17,370 bases of DNA from Bacteroidales bacterium (GCA_016290715.1 JAEEUY010000259.1:1-17370), one strand, 5' to 3'; shown: positions 6,169 through 14,490, counted from the stretch's first letter. A program made the numbers and translations. Notes: generated by a model from the sequence alone, not told the origin.

Positions 6169-9100
6169 ATGAAAAAGATCTACTCACTTTGGCTCCTGCT
6201 ATCTATTTTTAATCTCCTTCAAGGGCAGGATATGACACAAATATCTTTTAATGAAAGAAAAGCCCGTATTGATACCTTAATTATATATAATTATCAGCGC
6301 TTGGAATCTTTGTTTCAAGAAGCTTATCAGCAATATCCCACTATCCCACGTGGAATTTTAGAGGCAGTGGCGTATGCACATAGTCGTTTTGTACACCTGC
6401 AACCGAATGAAAAAGAACTTTCTATAGAGAGTGTCCCAGCTGCTTATAGTGTGATGGGTTTAGTTAGAGATGGGAAAGGATGTTTTAAAGAGAATTTGAA
6501 GTTCGTGTCTGAAATCTCAGGCATTAGGATAGAAAAAATCATTCAATCGCCAAGAGAAGCAATATGGGCATACGCAGCTGCGTACGCATATTTGCAGCGG
6601 CAGTATCAAGTGGATACGGACCATTTTCTCGCACAAGTTCCTATTCTGCGGAAATTGTCGGAAATACCCGATCAGTCAGAATACCAGTTCGCCCAAGAGT
6701 GCGATTTGTATGAAATCGCCTGGTTCATCAACCAGAAAAAATATAGGGAAAAGATGCATATTAGTCTGCCCCCCGTTTCTATGAAAGATGTATTTGGTGA
6801 AAGATTGCCACTTTTAGAAGGACAGAATGTACAGTTGTACATGGAAGACACACTTGCGCTTGGCGCGAATCCAAGTCATTGCAAAGAGAGGGGTTTGGAA
6901 GAAAAGAATTGTCGTGGGGTTGATTATGCGGGTGCGCGGTGGGTGGCGGCTGGAAGTTGTAACTATTCTTCGAGAAATGGCGTAGCTATTTCTTCGGTCG
7001 CTATCCATTATACGCAAGGTACGTATGCGGGCTCGATTGCGTGGTTTCAAAATTGCACGTATAATGGGCATGGTTCGCAAGTTTCAGCGCACTATGTGAT
7101 TCGTTCCAGCGACGGACAAATTACACAGATGGTTAGAGAGTCGGAAAAGGCTTGGCATGTGGGAAGTGCCAATGGTTATACAATAGGAATAGAACATGAG
7201 GCGTATGGGGATATCGCCAGCTATTTTACCCCAGAAATGTATGCGTCTTCTGCGAATTTAACGAGAGATATATGTCAAAGAAACAATATTTCAACACATC
7301 GTGTTTTTTATAGGGATACTTTAGATGATGGTACTGTTTTAAATGCTGGCTTACATAGCTTGGGTGGAGCGAATGCATGTACAAAAATCAGAGGCCATCA
7401 GCATTATCCCTCGCAATCACATACGGATCCGGGGCCTTATTGGGATTGGAATTATTATTACAAGTTGATTAATAATCATACCCCTGTCATTACTTTATCA
7501 AACGCATCGGGAACCTTTACTGATTCGGGTGGATCCGAAGGTAATTATAGTAACGATGAACGAAAATTGTATTTGATTCAGGTTGAGAATGCCGAAAGGA
7601 TACAACTTTCTTTTAGCGAATTTGACTTGGAAGCGGATTATGATTTTATGTGGATTTATGATGGAAGTTCGGTTTTTTCACCATTGATAGGGAGATGGAA
7701 TACACATTCACCTAACGAAATAACATCTTCTGGCAATGTTCTGCTGGTGGAATTCAGATCGGATTGTGCAACTACAGCATCGGGGTGGATAGCACAATGG
7801 CAAGCAATATTTTCCGAAACACAAGAACATCCTTCTTCCCATATCCAAATGAATGAAAACGAGTGGATATCGGAAGATATAGAAGTTTCTTTTAGCGACA
7901 TAGCATCTGCCCCTATCGCTTACAGGTTTTATCAGATAATGGGAAATGATGGGATACGGTGGACAGCAAACAGTCAAAAGGGCTTTTTGGTAGATAATTT
8001 TGACGATTTGGATTGGGAAAAATGGACATCCATAAGTGGGAATTGGAATAAAATTCAAAACAAATTACACCAGTCTGCCAACGGGGAAGCCGTACTATAT
8101 ACACCATTAAATGTAAGTAATAGAGGGGCTGTGCTATATGATTTCTATGCAACATATTTGCCTAATAATCAAAATAATACTGGGGGATTTGGAGTGCTAT
8201 TTCATGCTGATAATATCACCAATAATAGCAGAATTACAGCCTATCAATTATTGATTTCTCCGAGTGAGCACCGAATAAATTTGTGCAAAGTATCACGAGG
8301 GACTATAACATTATTGTGTTCGTTCAGTGATATTTACACGCAACCCAATGTGCAATATTTTTACAGAATTATCCATGATATTTCGCAAGGATTATTTCTC
8401 TGTTATAGAAATGGTGTGTTGGTGGGTCAGGGCAGAGATAGCGCCCCCATTATTTCTAACGGTCAGCAATTTGCCTTCATCACTTCTGCTACAGGAGCGA
8501 GTTTTGATAATGTAAGAACTTATAAATCAAGAAATGAATCGGTGTATGTTTCGGTGGGTGGGGGCTGGAATGATGAGGCACAATGGCAGGCGCGCGATGG
8601 AATCGCTAAAACCAAAATCAAGACCATTATTACAGATATTCATGGACTATGTTCATCGTTAAACGAAAAACTTATGAAAATTGATTATACTCCTCCGATG
8701 CTCTTCGGAAAAGTAAGCGATGGATTGGGCCCCGATATAGATTATACCAATTCCAATTTGATTGCTGCGCATTGGCCTCAAGCGGTAGATCCAAATTCGG
8801 GAATAAGTTTTTACTATTATTATTTAAGGAATCCACGGCTGGGCAATGGGGAGGAATGGTGTAAACCCAATATGACGATAGATACTACCTCCTTACGGAC
8901 CTATCTTTTGGAAAAAAATACCTTGTATTACGCTGAAGTAAAGGCGATGAATGGTGCGGGATTATCTTCCAGTTCTATTTTTTCAGATGGTTTTGTGTAT
9001 CGTCCCAAATCGATTTTTACTCCTAAAAATGTAACAAAAGAAATTTCAGAAGCGGATATACTCATCTATCCGAATCCGTCATCGGATAAAATTAGGGTGC

Positions 9101-9324
9101 AATTTATTCCCAAGGAGAGCCAAATGGAGGGACAAGGAGAAAATGGGTACCCGCGCTTGGAAATAAAAATCTTTAATGTTTTGGGAGAATTGGTGTTTGC
9201 AGAATCCTTCAATGAAAATGATTATGAAATAAATATATCTGATTTATTATCAGGAATATATATTCTTTATCTTTATTCGGAGCATGTTTTCATAGGAAGA
9301 GAAAAATTTATAAAATACGATTAA
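6169..9324 (+). CDS. Secreted multidomain N-acetylmuramoyl-L-alanine amidase with CUB and T9SS sorting domains
   Basis: This is a predicted protein of 1051 aa. Residues 1-19 are a signal peptide (MKKIYSLWLLLSIFNLLQG). Residues about 40-160 resemble a lytic-transglycosylase-like domain (IPRGILEAVAYAHSRF, then YSVMGL), but the usual Glu before Ser-Arg is His71. Residues about 265-430 are an Amidase_2/PGRP domain that would cleave the lactyl-amide bond of peptidoglycan. Its zinc ligands by comparison with AmpD are His280 (VAIHYTQG), His410 (RGHQHYP) and Asp420 (HTDPGP), and Glu342 in GIEHEAYG fits the catalytic Glu. Residues about 440-550 are a CUB domain (FTDSGG, DYDFMWIYDGSS, then a late GW-x-A). 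Residues about 604-784 look like a LamG-type jelly roll, and about 855-945 like a fibronectin/Ig-type module. Residues about 963-1051 are the T9SS sorting domain (ILIYPNPSSDKI). It is monocistronic, with its own promoter. The surface location suggests action on foreign rather than own peptidoglycan. Confidence 0.88.
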   Translation: MKKIYSLWLLLSIFNLLQGQDMTQISFNERKARIDTLIIYNYQRLESLFQEAYQQYPTIPRGILEAVAYAHSRFVHLQPNEKELSIESVPAAYSVMGLVRDGKGCFKENLKFVSEISGIRIEKIIQSPREAIWAYAAAYAYLQRQYQVDTDHFLAQVPILRKLSEIPDQSEYQFAQECDLYEIAWFINQKKYREKMHISLPPVSMKDVFGERLPLLEGQNVQLYMEDTLALGANPSHCKERGLEEKNCRGVDYAGARWVAAGSCNYSSRNGVAISSVAIHYTQGTYAGSIAWFQNCTYNGHGSQVSAHYVIRSSDGQITQMVRESEKAWHVGSANGYTIGIEHEAYGDIASYFTPEMYASSANLTRDICQRNNISTHRVFYRDTLDDGTVLNAGLHSLGGANACTKIRGHQHYPSQSHTDPGPYWDWNYYYKLINNHTPVITLSNASGTFTDSGGSEGNYSNDERKLYLIQVENAERIQLSFSEFDLEADYDFMWIYDGSSVFSPLIGRWNTHSPNEITSSGNVLLVEFRSDCATTASGWIAQWQAIFSETQEHPSSHIQMNENEWISEDIEVSFSDIASAPIAYRFYQIMGNDGIRWTANSQKGFLVDNFDDLDWEKWTSISGNWNKIQNKLHQSANGEAVLYTPLNVSNRGAVLYDFYATYLPNNQNNTGGFGVLFHADNITNNSRITAYQLLISPSEHRINLCKVSRGTITLLCSFSDIYTQPNVQYFYRIIHDISQGLFLCYRNGVLVGQGRDSAPIISNGQQFAFITSATGASFDNVRTYKSRNESVYVSVGGGWNDEAQWQARDGIAKTKIKTIITDIHGLCSSLNEKLMKIDYTPPMLFGKVSDGLGPDIDYTNSNLIAAHWPQAVDPNSGISFYYYYLRNPRLGNGEEWCKPNMTIDTTSLRTYLLEKNTLYYAEVKAMNGAGLSSSSIFSDGFVYRPKSIFTPKNVTKEISEADILIYPNPSSDKIRVQFIPKESQMEGQGENGYPRLEIKIFNVLGELVFAESFNENDYEINISDLLSGIYILYLYSEHVFIGREKFIKYD

Positions 9325-9449
9325 ATTGGGAGAGAGAGGCTATCGCTTGTTTGTTGTTACTGCCTAAAGGAGAAGAAGGATATAAATATTAGAAAAAGAG
9401 AGGGTTAAATAGTTTTAAGAGAGTTCGCACAAAACCCAAATTTTTTATG

Positions 9450-9457
9450 TAAGTTTG
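9450..9457 (+). promoter_or_regulatory. Probable -7 promoter element of the lipid A/core operon
   Basis: TAAGTTTG matches TAnnTTTG exactly and lies 25 nt before the ATG at 9482. The nearest -33 candidate is an imperfect TTC at 9424-9426, 23 nt upstream, so only the -7 element is convincing. The rest of the 9325-9481 gap shows no hairpin or further gene. Confidence 0.5.
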
Positions 9458-9481
9458 CAACCAATTTTTATGTTATAAATA

Positions 9482-10645
9482 ATGGTAGATAAATACGAGT
9501 CCATCCGCCCTTTTAACAAGCGTGAAGCCATAGTTGTGAGACGAGAAGTATTCGCTGATGAGTCTTTCAAAAAAGCATTGGATTATCTGCAAATGGGAAT
9601 TACCTTGGAAGAATTAAAAGAGGAGAGCAAAACGTATGAATCGCATTATGATTTTCAAGTCGCAGTACCGAAAAGACTTCTAGAGTTTATTTCTAATAAA
9701 AGCACCTCTCATGTTTCTTACCATGGGATTGAAAATGTAGAAAAAAATGTACCTTATTTATATGTAGCCAATCATAGAGATATTATTTTAGACTCGGGTT
9801 ATTTACAACTATATTTTTTCAATTATCTCTGGCCCACTTCTAAAATTGCCATTGGTGATAATTTGATTCAAACACCACTTCTGAAAAATATTGCACGATT
9901 AAATAAGATGTTTTTGGTGAAAAGAGGCGGCACTCTTCGTGAAAGATTGCTGAATAGTAAATTGCTTTCAGAATATATTCATTATAGTTTGGTTGAAGAA
10001 AAGGAGTCCATCTGGATAGCTCAAAAAAACGGCCGTACAAAGAACGGGATAGATAAAACGCAGCAAGGGCTTATAAAGATGCTCACCTATTTTGATGAAG
10101 AAGGGAAAGATGTGGTGCAACTATTGAAGGAAATGCGGATTGTCCCGTTGACAATATCTTACGAATATGAGCCCTGTGATCAATTAAAAGCCAGAGAATT
10201 AGCGCTTTCTGAGAATGAGAAATATGTAAAAAAACAAGGAGAAGATTTTAATAGCATTTGTACGGGTTTGTTTGGGTATAAAGGAGAAGTAAGTATTGTG
10301 ATAGGCAAGCCATTGGAAAAAGAGTTGGATGAAATTCCGAGTGATTGGAGGAAGAATGATAAAATTTTAAAGGTCTGTGAACTTATTGACGCACAAATCC
10401 ATCAAAACTACAAGTTGTATGCAACCAATTATATAGCATACGATATTCTTGAAAAATCTGATGAGTTTTCGGACCGATACTCTCAGGCGGAAAAGGATAA
10501 TTTTGTACAATATTTACAGGAAAAATCTGTGATAGAGGATGTCCCTCAAGAAAAAATGTTCGATTATTTGTTGCATATTTATGCGAATCCTGTCAAGACA
10601 AAATTTGGTAAAATATTAATAAATCACGAAGAAAACGATTGGTAA
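9482..10645 (+). CDS. PlsC-like glycerolipid acyltransferase
   Basis: This is an acyltransferase of 387 aa of the LPLAT/PlsC superfamily, which transfers a fatty acyl chain to a glycerophosphate-type or similar acceptor at the inner membrane. The catalytic NHxxxxD motif is seen as NHRDIILD with His98 and Asp103-104. A second block follows with VKRGGTLRERL and the EKESIWIAQKNGRTKNG segment, which matches the conserved E-G-x-R-type substrate site of the family. It lacks a signal peptide and has no strong transmembrane segment. The C-terminal third (from about residue 260) is a helical extension beyond the minimal PlsC domain; Bacteroidota have many such long forms. It is the first gene of an operon with a GT9 transferase and LpxK, and the next gene starts 1 nt after its stop. 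The context points to envelope lipid or lipid A modification, but the acceptor cannot be told from sequence. Confidence 0.85.
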   Translation: MVDKYESIRPFNKREAIVVRREVFADESFKKALDYLQMGITLEELKEESKTYESHYDFQVAVPKRLLEFISNKSTSHVSYHGIENVEKNVPYLYVANHRDIILDSGYLQLYFFNYLWPTSKIAIGDNLIQTPLLKNIARLNKMFLVKRGGTLRERLLNSKLLSEYIHYSLVEEKESIWIAQKNGRTKNGIDKTQQGLIKMLTYFDEEGKDVVQLLKEMRIVPLTISYEYEPCDQLKARELALSENEKYVKKQGEDFNSICTGLFGYKGEVSIVIGKPLEKELDEIPSDWRKNDKILKVCELIDAQIHQNYKLYATNYIAYDILEKSDEFSDRYSQAEKDNFVQYLQEKSVIEDVPQEKMFDYLLHIYANPVKTKFGKILINHEENDW

Positions 10646-10646
10646 A

Positions 10647-11654
10647 ATGAGTGATCTACAGCCCCCGTCGTGGCGCAAAATATTAATTATTAGATTTAGT
10701 TCTATTGGTGATATTGTCTTAACGACTCCTGTCGTTCGTTGTCTTAAGAAAAAGTGGCCACATTTGGAAATTCATTATTTGACCAAAAAGCACAATGCGG
10801 ATATTTTGAAACATATTCCGTATGTTGATGTTGTGCATACTTTTGATGATGATTTATCTCTAACAATCAGAGAGTTGAAAAAAGAGAATTTTGATTTCGC
10901 GATTGATTTGCAAAAGAATTTCAGGTCTAAAAAAGTTGTTCGCGCATTAAAATGTAAGCATTCGACTTTTTCAAAGTTGAATGTGAAAAAATGGATTTTA
11001 GTTCGATTTAAAGTCAATTTATTGCCCCAAGTACACATTGTAGACCGATACTTTGAGGCGGTTAAAAGATTTGGTGTTGAAAATGACCATGAAGGACTGG
11101 ATTTCTTTATTCCGGAGGATTCCGAATTTGATATACAGGATTTACCTGCCGGTTTTGAAGATGGATATATTGCAGTGGCTATTGGAGCTCAGCATTTTAC
11201 AAAGAGTATCCCTAAAGAAATGATTATTGAAATTGGCAATATGTTGTTTAAGCCCATTGTGTTATTAGGGGATGAAAACGATGCGAAGAAGGGGGATGAA
11301 ATTGTGGCAGCGCTAAATTCAAAAGCATTCAATGCGTGCGGAAAGTATTCTTTATTCACATCAGCTTCTATTATTGCCCAAAGCGACTGTGTATTAACTT
11401 CCGACACGGGGTTGATGCATATTGCAGCGGCCTTGCATAAGCCCATTGCGTCGTTGTGGGGCAATACGGTTCCGGAATTCGGGATGTATCCTTATGTCGT
11501 TGAGGGGGCTCCTCCTGCCCGAATCTTTGAAATTCCTTCGTTATCTTGCCGCCCCTGTTCTAAACTCGGACACAAGAAATGTCCACGAAAACATTTTCAA
11601 TGTATGAGGCGGTTGTCTTCATACGAGATCGCAACATGGATTAATCAATATTAG
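10647..11654 (+). CDS. Glycosyltransferase family 9 (heptosyltransferase-like)
   Basis: This is a glycosyltransferase of 335 aa of family GT9, which includes the WaaC/WaaF heptosyltransferases of the LPS core; it would act on the cytoplasmic face of the inner membrane. The N-terminal Rossmann entry is ILIIRFSSIGDIVLTTPVVR (about 12-31). The C-terminal donor-binding part has VAIGAQHFTKSIP, IVLLGDENDAKKG and the diagnostic SDTGLMHIAAALHKPI (252-267, with Asp253 and His258), then LWGNTVPEFGMYPY. Near the C-terminus a cysteine-rich block (C-R-P-C, G-H-K-K-C-P, F-Q-C-M) is typical of Bacteroidota GT9 enzymes. Start ATG 10647 lies 1 nt after the acyltransferase stop. The LpxK gene follows 2 nt after its stop. 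The transferred sugar may not be heptose. Confidence 0.88.
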   Translation: MSDLQPPSWRKILIIRFSSIGDIVLTTPVVRCLKKKWPHLEIHYLTKKHNADILKHIPYVDVVHTFDDDLSLTIRELKKENFDFAIDLQKNFRSKKVVRALKCKHSTFSKLNVKKWILVRFKVNLLPQVHIVDRYFEAVKRFGVENDHEGLDFFIPEDSEFDIQDLPAGFEDGYIAVAIGAQHFTKSIPKEMIIEIGNMLFKPIVLLGDENDAKKGDEIVAALNSKAFNACGKYSLFTSASIIAQSDCVLTSDTGLMHIAAALHKPIASLWGNTVPEFGMYPYVVEGAPPARIFEIPSLSCRPCSKLGHKKCPRKHFQCMRRLSSYEIATWINQY

Positions 11655-11656
11655 CT

Positions 11657-12754
11657 TTGAAGACATTACGAAAAATATTGCTTTTCCCGTTGGGACTAAT
11701 TTGGGGCGGTTTTTCCTATCTTAGAAGACGATTGTACGAAAAAGGTTGGAAGAAATCTCTAAAACCATCTGTTCCAACGATATGTGTGGGGAATTTGGCT
11801 ATGGGAGGAACAGGGAAAACTCCTCATGTGGAGTATATTGTTCGTCTTCTGTCGGAAAAATATAAAGTGGCTATATTGAGTCGTGGGTATAAGAGAAAAA
11901 CAAAGGGCTTCGTATCCACTTTTCAGACAATAGAAAATATAGATGCACGGTTGATTGGTGATGAACCAATGCAGTATTTCTTGAAATTTCCAAAGGCGGA
12001 AATTGCTGTTTGCGAAGATAGAGCGCAAGGAATCAGACATCTGTTAAGTACTCCCCATGCTCCTGGGATTATTGTTTTAGATGATGCTTTCCAGCATTTA
12101 AAAGTTTCTGCTGGATTAAATATTTTGCTAACGGAGTTCTCCACACTTTTTACGGAAGATAATGTCTTCCCTGCTGGCAATTTGCGAGAATTTCGTTCAA
12201 ATGCGCAAAAAGCGAGCTGCATTGTTATTACAAAAACGCCAGAATCTATTGTCGCAGAAGATAAAGAAGAACTTATTCGGAAGATAAGACATTATACACA
12301 AACTCCCATTTTCTTTTCAAAATATCACTATTTATCCCCTGTCCCATTAACAAATAAAGCCAAAATGCTGGGCATTAAGAAGGATGTCACAGTATTATTG
12401 TTGACGGGAATAGCTCATCCTCAGCCGTTAATAGAGCAAATAAAATCCCAGTATTCGCGTGTGGAGTTGATAAGATTTCCTGACCACCATGCTTATACAG
12501 AGAGAGATATGGAAATTATTTATCAAAAATATTGCTTAAAAAATCCCGAACAAACGATTGTATTCACAACAGAAAAAGATGCAAGTAAACTTGTAGCAAT
12601 ACAATTAAAAAAAATAGTATCTTTGTTGCCAATTTTTATGATTCCGATAGAAGTGGAATTTTTATTTGATCAAAAAGATAATTTTAATAAAATTATACAA
12701 GATTATGTTAGAGAAAATGAAAGAAACAGCTTTGTTCTTGGAACAAAGAATTAA
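11657..12754 (+). CDS. lpxK: Tetraacyldisaccharide 4'-kinase LpxK
   Basis: LpxK phosphorylates the 4' position of tetraacyldisaccharide 1-phosphate to make lipid IVA in the Raetz pathway, at the inner membrane. The protein is 365 aa. It has the N-terminal membrane-associated helix (LLFPLGLIWGGFSYLRRRLY), ICVGNLAMGGTGKTPHVEY with the Walker A residues Gly50-Thr55 including Lys54, the ILSRGYKRKTKGF block, IGDEPMQ, and IIVLDDAFQHLKV with the DD-A-FQH signature. The start appears to be TTG at 11657: an in-frame TAA lies at 11642-11644, no ATG or GTG lies between them, and the next Met (residue 49) is inside the P-loop region. It starts 2 nt after the GT9 stop, suggesting translational coupling. 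Its last 50 nt overlap the purine nucleoside phosphorylase gene in another frame. Confidence 0.93.
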   Translation: MKTLRKILLFPLGLIWGGFSYLRRRLYEKGWKKSLKPSVPTICVGNLAMGGTGKTPHVEYIVRLLSEKYKVAILSRGYKRKTKGFVSTFQTIENIDARLIGDEPMQYFLKFPKAEIAVCEDRAQGIRHLLSTPHAPGIIVLDDAFQHLKVSAGLNILLTEFSTLFTEDNVFPAGNLREFRSNAQKASCIVITKTPESIVAEDKEELIRKIRHYTQTPIFFSKYHYLSPVPLTNKAKMLGIKKDVTVLLLTGIAHPQPLIEQIKSQYSRVELIRFPDHHAYTERDMEIIYQKYCLKNPEQTIVFTTEKDASKLVAIQLKKIVSLLPIFMIPIEVEFLFDQKDNFNKIIQDYVRENERNSFVLGTKN

Positions 12755-13517
12755 AATCAAACCAGAAGTTGCCATCGTATTAGGCTCTGGTTTGGGTGGT
12801 TTGGTAAAAGATATCATCGTTGATACCGAAATTAATTACAAGGATATTCCCAATTTCCCTGTTTCTACCGTGCAAGGACATAAAGGAACCCTGATGTTTG
12901 GTACGTTAAATAACGTTCCAGTTATGGTGATGAATGGTCGCTTCCATTATTATGAAGGCAATGGAATGAAAACATTAACATTTCCTATATTTGTTATGCA
13001 CCAAATGGGAATAAAAAAGGTCATTCTTTCTAATGCTGCAGGCGGGATGAATCCTACTTTTAAAGTAAGTGATATTATGATTATTAAAGATCATATTAAT
13101 ATGATGGCTAATAATCCTTTAATGGGGCCCAATGATGATACGTTAGGCCCTCGTTTCCCAGATATGAGCGAGGCTTACTCGAAGAGAATCATTAAATTGG
13201 CTATGAAAGTGGGCGAAAAATTCAACATTCCATTACAAAAGGGTATATATATGGGTGTTACGGGACCATGTTTTGAAACCCCGGCAGAATATAGAATGTT
13301 CCATATTATGGGTGCTGATGCCGTGGGAATGTCCACAGTTCCAGAAACCATTGCTGCAAGATATTTGGGAATGGAAGTTTTTGCTTTGTCTGTGATTACT
13401 GATTTGGGGCTCATAGATGCCGTTGAACAGGCTTCACACGAAGAAGTTCTGCATGCAGCTGAAAAAGCTGAACCCAAAATGGTTAAATTAGTATATGAAT
13501 TGTTGCCTCAATTATAG
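12705..13517 (+). CDS. punA: Purine nucleoside phosphorylase (trimeric PNP family)
   Basis: This enzyme splits purine nucleosides with phosphate into base and ribose 1-phosphate in purine salvage. The protein is 270 aa from ATG 12705 (MLEKMKETALFLEQRI). The frame is open to 12666, but that would add a tail absent from the family. Motifs are AIVLGSGLGGL (phosphate loop), GRFHYYEGN, LSNAAGGMNP, the TGPCFETPAEYRM block with base-binding Glu191, GMSTVPET, and SVITDLG. At the position of human Asn243 this protein has Asp233, which may widen base specificity towards 6-aminopurines; this is inference from the mammalian enzyme. It overlaps lpxK by 50 nt, so it is translated from the lpxK message; lpxK next to punA is a known arrangement in Bacteroides. 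Its 3' end overlaps the convergent lipoprotein gene by 10 nt. Confidence 0.93.
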   Translation: MLEKMKETALFLEQRIKIKPEVAIVLGSGLGGLVKDIIVDTEINYKDIPNFPVSTVQGHKGTLMFGTLNNVPVMVMNGRFHYYEGNGMKTLTFPIFVMHQMGIKKVILSNAAGGMNPTFKVSDIMIIKDHINMMANNPLMGPNDDTLGPRFPDMSEAYSKRIIKLAMKVGEKFNIPLQKGIYMGVTGPCFETPAEYRMFHIMGADAVGMSTVPETIAARYLGMEVFALSVITDLGLIDAVEQASHEEVLHAAEKAEPKMVKLVYELLPQL

Positions 13518-13933
13518 ATGCGCAACCTTCTGCCATCGTAGGTGGTTTTGTAGAATTTTAAAGAATATTGGGCGGGTCCACTGATAACGGATCCGTCCAA
13601 TATGTTAAAGTAGGAACCACAATGTTCATCTACCAACATAATGCCACTTTCGTCCACACATACCCATGCGTGGGTATCCTCCCAATCGTATGGACAAGCA
13701 CGGTCATAGGCCATAAAAGTAGTCATATCTACACGGTAAACAATAATACCCGCTACGCCGCCCGTAAGATACTCATATCCACCGATATAGTTTAAGTTAG
13801 CATAGGTGATATCATCAGGGTATATGGTGATGTTTACTTTGACCGTTGGAATCGTTTTGTGATCGTAACCGCCACAACTATAGAAACTTGTGAAAATTCC
13901 GAGCAATAATATTAAGGATAAACAACGTCTCAT
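13508..13933 (-). CDS. Small lipoprotein with Rieske-like fold lacking canonical ligands
   Basis: This is a predicted lipoprotein of 141 aa: hydrophobic N-terminus and Cys20 in a lipobox-like FYSC-GG. Residues about 58-141 resemble the Rieske [2Fe-2S] fold: GIIVYRVDMTTFMAYDRACPYDW, then CGSYFNILDGSVISGPA and a final YDGRRLRIYN, which parallels the C-x-x-H-G-S-x-F-x-x-x-D-G-x-x-x-x-G-P-A of real Rieske proteins. The canonical C-x-H and C-x-x-H pairs are incomplete: Cys80 is followed by Pro-Tyr instead of x-His, and the second His position is Cys105, with Asp102 where its partner Cys should be. Cys92 is extra. It therefore probably does not hold a normal cluster. The gene begins within the last 4 nt of the GldH-like gene (ATGA overlap), so it is translationally coupled to it. 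No function is known to me. Confidence 0.6.
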   Translation of the reverse strand: MRRCLSLILLLGIFTSFYSCGGYDHKTIPTVKVNITIYPDDITYANLNYIGGYEYLTGGVAGIIVYRVDMTTFMAYDRACPYDWEDTHAWVCVDESGIMLVDEHCGSYFNILDGSVISGPAQYSLKFYKTTYDGRRLRIYN

Positions 13934-14490
13934 TCTTTCTGTTTTTCTACTTTTAATGAAATGGATTTAATGCCGTATAAGGACATTTTTGTGTAAGAAG
14001 AATAAACCTCAAAAGTATATTCTCCAGATTCATCCATTTTACGACTATTATATAACTCCTTCGTTATACGATTTATTTTTTTCCCGTTAACATTCCCTAT
14101 TTCTTTGGCATCTTTGTCGTCATGAAATAGCAAGGCGATATTGCTGTTCCACGAACTATGGCCATCAGGAGTAATGGTGGTAATAGATAAATGCAGATTA
14201 TCGGTAGCAATGTCAGTAAAATAGTCCACTAATAAACTGACTTTATATAAAGCATCAGGATCAGGAACAGAAGCCTTGAAAACGATGGTTTTGTCGGGCA
14301 CGTCTCCCACAAGCGGGAATCGCCAAATATTATTTTCAAACTCTTTGGTTAAGCAAACCCCATCTTTGGGTTTTACTTTTAATTCACTTTGAGGAGTGGA
14401 TTCGTGATGACAAGCAGAAAATAAGAGGCTTATACAGAAAACAATAGAAATAAGTGAATATTTTTTTTGAAAAATAGGGAAGGGCATCAT
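13930..14490 (-). CDS. gldH: GldH-like gliding-motility lipoprotein family member
   Basis: This is a lipoprotein of 186 aa with a signal peptide and Cys27 in the LFSAC lipobox. The body fits the GldH pattern: a start CLTKEFENNIWRFP, then DALYKVSLLVDYFTD, a central strand pair with SSWNSNIALLFHDDKD, a Gly/Asn turn, and a closing DESGEYTFEVYSSYTKMSLY followed by a G-I-x-x-I-x-L-x-V-E strand. GldH is required for gliding in Flavobacterium johnsoniae, but homologues are found in many non-gliding Bacteroidota, where the role is unclear. The match is by overall pattern, not by a short diagnostic motif, so the symbol is tentative. It forms an operon with the downstream Rieske-like lipoprotein (4-nt overlap) and is divergent from the RNase H gene. 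The two T9SS cargo genes in the window show that T9SS/Gld-type machinery is present in this organism. Confidence 0.55.
   Translation of the reverse strand: MMPFPIFQKKYSLISIVFCISLLFSACHHESTPQSELKVKPKDGVCLTKEFENNIWRFPLVGDVPDKTIVFKASVPDPDALYKVSLLVDYFTDIATDNLHLSITTITPDGHSSWNSNIALLFHDDKDAKEIGNVNGKKINRITKELYNSRKMDESGEYTFEVYSSYTKMSLYGIKSISLKVEKQKE

Noticed and set aside
7708..8058. Minus-strand reading frame inside the amidase gene
   Set aside because: It lies opposite the CUB and jelly-roll coding region and has no start signal or recognisable composition.
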